From Elymus sibiricus (Eukaryota; Streptophyta; Magnoliopsida; Poales; Poaceae), in the NCBI GenBank assembly GCA_039707655.1, contig CM077666.1, forward strand, positions 237,924,166 through 237,988,165: 64,000 nucleotides of DNA, in the 5' to 3' direction. The first letter of the stretch is position 1. The number at the start of each line of letters is the position of its first letter. The notes below the pieces were generated by a model. That model was not told the origin of the DNA. It searched no databases and saw only the letters and a program-made list of their open reading frames with translations. The translations under genes and the position numbers were made by a program. Shown piece by piece: positions 57,709 through 64,000 of the stretch.

Positions 57709-59060
57709 TGTGGACCCCTCAAAATGCTAAGGAACCACATTGCCAAAAGCTTCAAGACTCTACATTTTTGGTTAAGTGATCATAGATCACATTGAGTCCA
57801 TAGGAAAGCCAATAGTATTAAAAGGGGATGAGGTTTTGATCATGAGTCATTTGCTCAAGTGCTTAAAGATATTACACCAAAAACCCTCAACTACTTCCCG
57901 CATTCCATCTACCCAAAACCCTTAGTCAAACTCAGTCCCACCGAAACAGTCACATCTGGACCCACCGAGTCAACCAAGACAGAGCCATAAAGCCAAACCC
58001 AAGAAACTCAGTACAACCGAGATGGCATTCGGTCCCACCGAAGTGCAGTGACCAAGTTTATGTACCCAGTCGAATTCATTTCGGAATCACCGAGATGAAC
58101 CGATCGGAACTTCTGAGATGAGGAATCTTCTTAGGTCACCATGAATTGGTCTCACCGAGTGGATTCATCCAATCCCACCGAAAAGCCTAACATTCGAATC
58201 TTTTACACTGTTCAGTCTCAGCGATATTTTATTTCGGTGTCATCGAGTTGTGCATAAAGTTTGTAACAGTTGGATTTTTGGTGAAGGCTATATATACCCC
58301 TCCACCACAACCTACTCGCAGAGAGAGCCATTTTCTGAGAGAGAACCACCTACACTTGTGTTGATATCAAGGCATTCCAATCCAACCATTTGAACCTTGA
58401 TTTCTAGCCTCCCCAAGTTGCTTTCCACTCCAATCCTTCTCCTACCCAAACCAAATCTATGAGAGAGTGATTGAGTGTTTAGGAGACTATCTTTTGAAGC
58501 ACAAGAGCAATGAGTTCATCATCAACAACACCGTCTATTACCTTTTGGAGAGTGGTGTCTTCTAGATTGGTTAGGTGTCACTTGCGAGCCTCCAAGATCA
58601 TGTGGAGTTGAACCAAGGAGTTTGTAAGGGCAAGGAGATCGCCTACTTCATGAATATCTACCCGAGTGAGGCTAGTCCTTTGCCGGCGTAAGCCATGATG
58701 GTATAGAAAATGTTGCTTCTTCATGGACTCTTCGTGGGTGGAGCCCTCCGTGGACTCGCGCAGTCGTTACCCATTGTGGGTTGAAGTTTCCATCAACGTG
58801 GATGTACGATAGCACCACCTATCTGAACCATGCCAAAAATCACTGTGTGTTTCATTATGTTTGATCTTCCTATCTCTACCCCATTTACTTTCCTTGCACT
58901 TGCATGTTGTACTATTTCCGCTGCCCTATCTCTAGATATGCATGTGTAGGAACTTAACTAGTGCCAAAATCTGCCAAAGTATCAAGAAAATTAAAAACTG
59001 CACTTTTGCCTTGTTAAGTGTCTATTCACCCCCTTCTAGACCTATCTTCCCGATCTTCCA
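57709..59060 (+). mobile_element. Ty1/copia element, 5' LTR
   Basis: TGTGGACCCCTC start at 57709 and an end just before the PBS, about 1.35 kb. 57920-58260 contains many (T/C)CACCGA or TTTCGGT motifs, then a TATA box and a purine-rich leader. The end is degenerate (no clean ACA). Confidence 0.65.
58288..58296 (+). promoter_or_regulatory. TATA box of the copia LTR
   Basis: CTATATATA followed by CCCCTCC, downstream of the CACCGA-rich segment. Confidence 0.65.
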
Positions 59061-59062
59061 AT

Positions 59063-59074
59063 TGGTATCAGAGC
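59063..59074 (+). other. Copia primer-binding site (initiator Met tRNA)
   Basis: TGGTATCAGAGC, an exact match to the common plant PBS. Confidence 0.9.
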
Positions 59075-59115
59075 TTCTGTCTCCATAGCTTTGGTTTAAT
59101 CACCATTGGAATAAT

Positions 59116-59771
59116 ATGGATGTGTCTACTTTGGGGAGTCTTAGATGTAGAGTGCCTATTCTCCATGGAGAGTTTTATAACTTTTGGAAAGATGAAATGC
59201 TTGATATCTTTGATGAATTTAACTTGAGCAAGTATATTCATAGCCCAAATGTGCCTCCATTGATCCCTTGGATCCCACTCATGAGGAAGAGATTGACATG
59301 CTTTGTAATCTTAGAACCATCAATCTTATCATTAGAGGATTACCTAAAATTGTGCTAGGTTGTATGCAAAACTTTGAGTGCACCTATACCTTGTGGAATG
59401 ACATGGAAGAGCGATATCCCGAGTACTCTCTAAAGAATCTCGATGAGATTCTTCATAAGACTATTGCTTTTCACAAGATGAAGCCTAGTGACCCTAACTT
59501 TGATGATTGTCTATTTGAGCTTCGTGATCTCATGCGTGCTAAAGGCTATGTTAGAACTATTAGCAATATCATCATAGAAGCTATTCGAATTCATTCTCTT
59601 GAACATTGTCGTGATCATGAAACTAACGAATTCGTTGCCCTAGGTGATGAACACGCCTTAAACGATGATGACAATGTTGAACATGGCTATTATGATGAAG
59701 ATGAAGAGTTCAACATCGAATATGAGAAGACTATAAAGAATCTTAGTCTCATGGCTAATATTCGCGATTAA
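59116..59771 (+). pseudogene. gag: Copia gag (UBN2-type)
   Basis: ATG 59116 opens M-D-V-S-T-L-G-S-L. The sequence follows the plant copia gag pattern: F-Y-N-F-W-K-D-E-M, N-L-R-T-I-N-L-I-I-R-G-L-P, Y-S-L-K-N-L-D-E-I-L, D-C-L-F-E-L-R-D-L-M-R. One base appears lost near 59260, shifting the frame. It ends in TAA at 59769-59771 after L-M-A-N-I-R-D. The zinc knuckle and linker normally found before protease are absent, so a deletion joins gag directly to the protease segment. Confidence 0.85.
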
Positions 59772-60440
59772 ATATCCGGAGGAAAAGAGTGGATTCTTGA
59801 TAATGGATGCACCGATCACATGACCGGAGATAGAGACATGTTTCGTGAGCTTGAAAGTAATGATGGTCCATGCAAGTATGTGACTTTCGGAGACAACTCC
59901 AAGGGTAAGGTACTTGGCCTTGGTAAAGTGTCCATATCCAATGATAGCTCTATTAAAAATGTCATGCTTGTTGAATCTCTTGGTTACAATCTTCTTTCCG
60001 TATCTAGACTAGCCGAGTTTGGTTTCAATGTTCTATTTACCGAAGTAGATTGCCAAGTGTTTCGTCGAGATAATCATAACATGATCTTTACCGGCATTCG
60101 TATAGGTGATCTATACATTGTTGATTTCACTAAAAGAGCCCAACCTCATACATGTCTTATTGCAAAATCTTCTAAAGGTTGGTTATGGCATAGAAGGCTA
60201 GGACATGTCGGTATGTGAAATCTAGATAAGCTTGTCAAGAGAGATCATACTTGGTGTGAAAGATGTTATCTTTGACAAAGATAGACTTTGTAGTGCTTGT
60301 CAGGCAGGAAAAAAAGTTGGAGGATGCCATCCCGTGGAGAACATCATGACCACGAGAAGACCACTTGAGCTACTTCACATGGATCTCTTTCATCCCAACG
60401 CCTACAAGAGTCTTGGTGGTAACTATAATTTTTGATTGTT
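59772..60440 (+). pseudogene. pol: Copia protease and integrase N-terminus, truncated
   Basis: Protease core W-I-L-D-N-G-C-T near 59790-59812; the usual D-S/T-G triad reads D-N-G. Then L-L-S-V-S-R-L-A-E-F-G and the GAG-pre-integrase segment with W-L-W-H-R-R-L-G-H and C-S-A-C-Q-A-G-K, then R-P-L-E-L-L-H-M-D-L-F at the start of the integrase core. A TGA at 60216-60218 and a one-base shift near 60240 break it. Homology stops at about 60440, where GATTGTT leads into unrelated sequence. Reverse transcriptase and the 3' LTR are not in the window. Confidence 0.85.
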
Positions 60441-60494
60441 TCATGCTATTATATTATCAATCTTGGATGCTTTATATGAATTTTTATGCTATTT
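60441..60494. other. Short fragment of unknown origin
   Basis: 54 bp of AT-rich sequence between the copia break and the LARD LTR. It matches nothing else in the window; probably the edge of another repeat. Confidence 0.35.
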
Positions 60495-63400
60495 TGTTCT
60501 GACAGCCCGAGACCGATTTCTTTCCATGATTGCTATTTTATTGTTTGCTCTTTTTTATTTTTGCATTGCATCATTTCAACATTCCATCACGTCGTTAAAA
60601 TTTTGCAACTCCAATAAATAAATTGCATAGATCTTGTGATCTATTTAAATTGAGGGAATTCACATGGTGATTTCTCTTTACAACATATCCTCCCAATATG
60701 ATTTAGCGAGCTATTATAAAACATTCCATTTTTTGGAATCACCCATAACACACTTGCAATTTAGTTCGCATGCCTTTTTCTACTTCAAGTTTGGTCCCCA
60801 AACTTTGTCCAAATTCTTTTATCCTTTTCCCAAGCTCCACCTAAAATCTCAACATTTTTTTGGACCTTTCAAGCATCCACTTCCTATTCAAATGCATTTG
60901 AATTTAATTCAAATGAGTTGTTTTTAGAACCCTTCAATTTGTCTCTTTACAATTTTTTTTGGCTCGAGCACATTTAAATAAGTCCAGGAAAATTATGCAC
61001 CCTTCTCAGCGTCTCTCCAAGCTCTCTGTGTTTTTCTGTAAATTCTGTTTGTTTACCAAATAGAAAGGAGGCAGAAGATAAAAGGAGGAAGAGAGAGATC
61101 CCAGCCCAGCCGTAGCTAGGCCAGTTGGCCCAAGGCCCGGCCGCCCCCACCAGCTCCTAACCCTAGCCCGCACCCCCTCTCTTTGCTCGATCCCCATCTC
61201 TCCCTCTCGATCCCCTCAGCGCCGTCACCACACACAGCCAGCGCCAGGGCAAGGCACGCCCGCGCCCGATCCCCATGGCGCGCTTCCCCTGCTGGTGCTG
61301 CTCTGTTGCTAGCCTCACCGCCGAGCTGCGCCGTGACAGCCGCTCCCCGCTGCCTCTTCCTCCTTGTCGTGCCCGCAGGAGCTCGCGCCAATGACGCCCG
61401 CAGCACTGCATTGCCTCGCGGCTATGGCCTTGCACCGGGGAACCTCGCCCGTTCAAGCACGTCGCCGCCAAACCCTCCTTCATCTGCGTCCATGCCCGCG
61501 CCTGTAGCTTCGTCCCCGAGCTCCGGGGCCCCTTGCTCCTCCTCTGGACCTCCTCTGTTGCTCCACCGCCGCCCACCTCTACATCTCACAACCGTCTCCC
61601 ATGGCGCACTGCCACGCGCTGCTGCAAACTCCGCCTCACCTCGGTTCCTCCTCTGCTTGCATCGACCTCCTCGCCTCCACCATGCTCCGGTCATGAAACC
61701 TCCAAGACCAACGCTGCATCTGTACATCGCCCAGCTGCTGCCTTCGTGCATCTCCCCTGCCCGTTGACTTTGACGCCGAGACCAGGACCTCTGTGGCCAC
61801 CTTCATCTTGCTGCACCACGGCCACCGATCCTCGACATCACCACCAAGTGCCACGCTCGAACCCCGAAGATCCCGTGGAACGCCAAGTCCCTCATCGCCG
61901 AGACCTGAGGCCTCTTCGTTTTGGTTCATACCATGTCTCACAGGACCCGGGGCCTCACAGCAAATGACCGTGGCCGTTTCGTTTCATCTCTGTCAAGACC
62001 GAGACCGCCAAGTACTAGGAGGCGCCAAGTTCCTCTCCAACACATGTACAGCTACCGTCGACCCTTGAAGAGACTCGGATTCGTCAAGTTCCCATGCAAC
62101 ACTAGTACCTATACCGTCGACCTTGAACATCCACGGAACGTGTACAGCTACCGTCCCCCGAAGACCCGTGTACCACAAGCGTCAAGTTCTACTACCGTCG
62201 CATGTACCACTACTTCCACTACGAACTCGATCCGCTCCGAGAGTGCATGCTTTGGAGGTATAACGCCGAGACGACCACCCGTGGACCGTATGCATGTGAT
62301 GTGTGTATGAGATGGTTGCATGTGCCCATGTTTGCATCGTGTTCGCATTGTCTCTTGCATGTTCCTCATATGCGTTGCCACCGACACGTGGGAACCCGGT
62401 AACCGGGATAACCCCACCATCTCTTGCATGTTCCGCACATCCGCACACGTGTTCCTCCTTTGCACCGGTATCTCAACGAGTTACCGGAACCGGAATGTTG
62501 CCGTGGCACCATTTCCGTTATCGCCGCCGTGGCACCCATTTCTTTCCGCCATGGCGACAAATGCCTCATATCATGATATATGTCATTGTTTTCGTAAAAT
62601 TGCACCCAACTTAAATATGTCATCCGCATGCATATTAACAACATTAAAATTGTTGTTTGAATTAAATTGCTAAATGACATGCTAAAATGGTATATTTCAT
62701 AGCTATTTAACCGTAGCTCTGAATTAATTAAAATTTATATGTAAATGGGGTAGAAAAATGTGTAGATTAACATGGTGCACTTTATTTTCCTGTTTAACAA
62801 CTATAAAATTGTGTTTTAGGCAGAACAGTACCAAATTCAAAATATGCATATGGGGATTTTCCGGAATTGTAAAGTGTTGTCTCCGGCCTCATTTAAATTG
62901 CCTAGATAGGTAGTTTAATTATGCTTAACCTCTTGCCATGTTTACCAACATTTAAAATGGTTGAGTACATAAACGGGAGTGAACTAAATATTTGAATGTG
63001 GAGTTTCGTCAATATGCAACTCATTGCATATTGAGCTTCACTTAATGTGTAGTATTGATTGTTGCACTTTGCCATGCCATGCATCCTTAAACTTGACATG
63101 CATCATACTTGGTTGTGCATCATGTCATGATTATGCTTGTTTGTTTACCATGTTGTTTGCTTCTTTCTGGTTATGCTTCTTCTCGATAGTCCGGGTTCAT
63201 TCCGGAGTTGTGAGGATTCGTTCGTCTACGATTGCTCGACTACTTCATGGATTCGATCTTCTTCCTAGCTGGATTTCAGGCAAGATGATCATTACCCTAT
63301 ATATCACTACTATCTTTGCTTGATAGTTGTCTTGATGCTATCTCTACCTACCACTTGTTTGTAAGCCTCCTAAATTGCCATGATATAGCCTCTAACCTTC

Positions 63401-64000
63401 CACCATCCTAGCAAACCATTGTTTGGCTATGTTACCGCTTTGCTCAGCCCCTCTTATAGCGTGCTAGTTGCAGGTGCACTGCAGGTTGTTCCATGTTGGG
63501 ACATGGAGATTATGGGATATCACAATATCTCTTATTTAATTAATGCATCTATATACTTGGTTGTGTGTGGAAGGCTCGGCCTTTTGCCTGGTGTTTTGTT
63601 CCACTCATGCCACCCTAATTTCCGTAATACCGGTGTTATGTTCCTTGATGAGCGCTTCTAACACATGTGGGGCATATGGGAACCCCCCTGATCATTCGTT
63701 TTAGGATAAACTTCTCCAGCAAGGCCCAACATTGGTTTTACCATTTGCCTAATAACAACTAAAACTTGCATAGGGACCTGCCGGCCCCCGTGGATAATTT
63801 AATCAACAAATCGGGCCAGTGTTCGTCATGAGTGTTGGCCCCCCTACCTAGCAGGCTGCGGCGCCCCCTTGGAAACTTGGGTCTCAGCTAACCATAGCCT
63901 TTGCATAGACGGTGGAGTCCGGGGACGAGTGCGCGCGGCTCTGAAGCGGGATCGACACACCGGGAGGTCTTGCTGGTTTAGTTTTACCTTTTACGAGTGG
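60495..64000 (+). mobile_element. Fourth LARD, LTR (left 3.5 kb, runs off the window)
   Basis: Starts at TGTTCTGACAGCCCGAGACCG (60495, or TGACAG at 60500). No polypurine tract precedes it, so it is a 5' LTR or a solo LTR. From about 62660 to the end it closely follows LARD-G 3450-4761, for example the stretch around GTAGAAAAATGTGTAGATTA. The GC-rich core (about 61080-62560) differs strongly from those of G and H. No gene; open stretches in the core are not supported by any family. Confidence 0.85.

Noticed and set aside
61183..61767. 194-codon serine/proline-rich stretch in the GC-rich core of the last LARD LTR
   Set aside because: Composition-driven; the corresponding region in other LARD LTRs is not open and shares no protein similarity.

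Overview
The window is an intergenic stretch of a large grass genome made almost entirely of transposable elements nested in one another. I see no host protein gene, rRNA gene, tRNA gene or CRISPR array. The content points to a Triticeae cereal (wheat, barley or a relative). There are several GC-rich Ty3/gypsy elements with accessory genes on the opposite strand, four copies of a giant-LTR element with a non-coding interior (the LARD structure; Sukkula-like is my best guess for the family), a CACTA DNA transposon and a decayed Ty1/copia element. The species is inference; the element structures are read directly from LTR ends, primer-binding sites (PBS), polypurine tracts and target-site duplications (TSDs).

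Layout. 1-5626: 3' part of LARD-G (+), inserted in the internal region of gypsy element E. 5627-8897: remnant of E, with a broken antisense PF04195-type gene and its 3' LTR. 8898-9104 and 39074-39308: two halves of an older retroelement fragment (F). 9105-39068: gypsy element A (+), TSD AGCAA, with two insertions in its gag: LARD-H (-, 10646-22707) and gypsy element B (-, 23162-31841), the latter from the same LTR family as A. 39309-57708: a CACTA element entering F, split by gypsy element C (+, 41282-56902, TSD CACAC). The 3' LTR of C is itself split by a deleted LARD (D, 53269-56392). 57709-60440: copia LTR, gag and part of pol. 60495-64000: first 3.5 kb of a fourth LARD LTR.

Coding capacity. 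All elements are decayed. A keeps gag and protease, but most of its reverse transcriptase and all of its RNase H and integrase are gone. B keeps a nearly continuous pol but has lost most of gag. C keeps every domain but carries many stops and frameshifts.

The most interesting feature is an accessory gene on the strand opposite gag-pol, lying between pol and the 3' LTR in A, B and C. In A and C it encodes a roughly 1000-residue protein with a PF04195-like domain, a basic segment, a long coiled coil and an acidic tail, and it holds a conserved intron of about 78 bp in the antisense direction. In B, which has the same LTR family as A, the same slot holds a different gene, an RGG-rich B3 DNA-binding protein. 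The flanks immediately upstream and downstream of the slot remain recognisably homologous in all three. This looks like a resident antisense expression cassette whose cargo has been exchanged.
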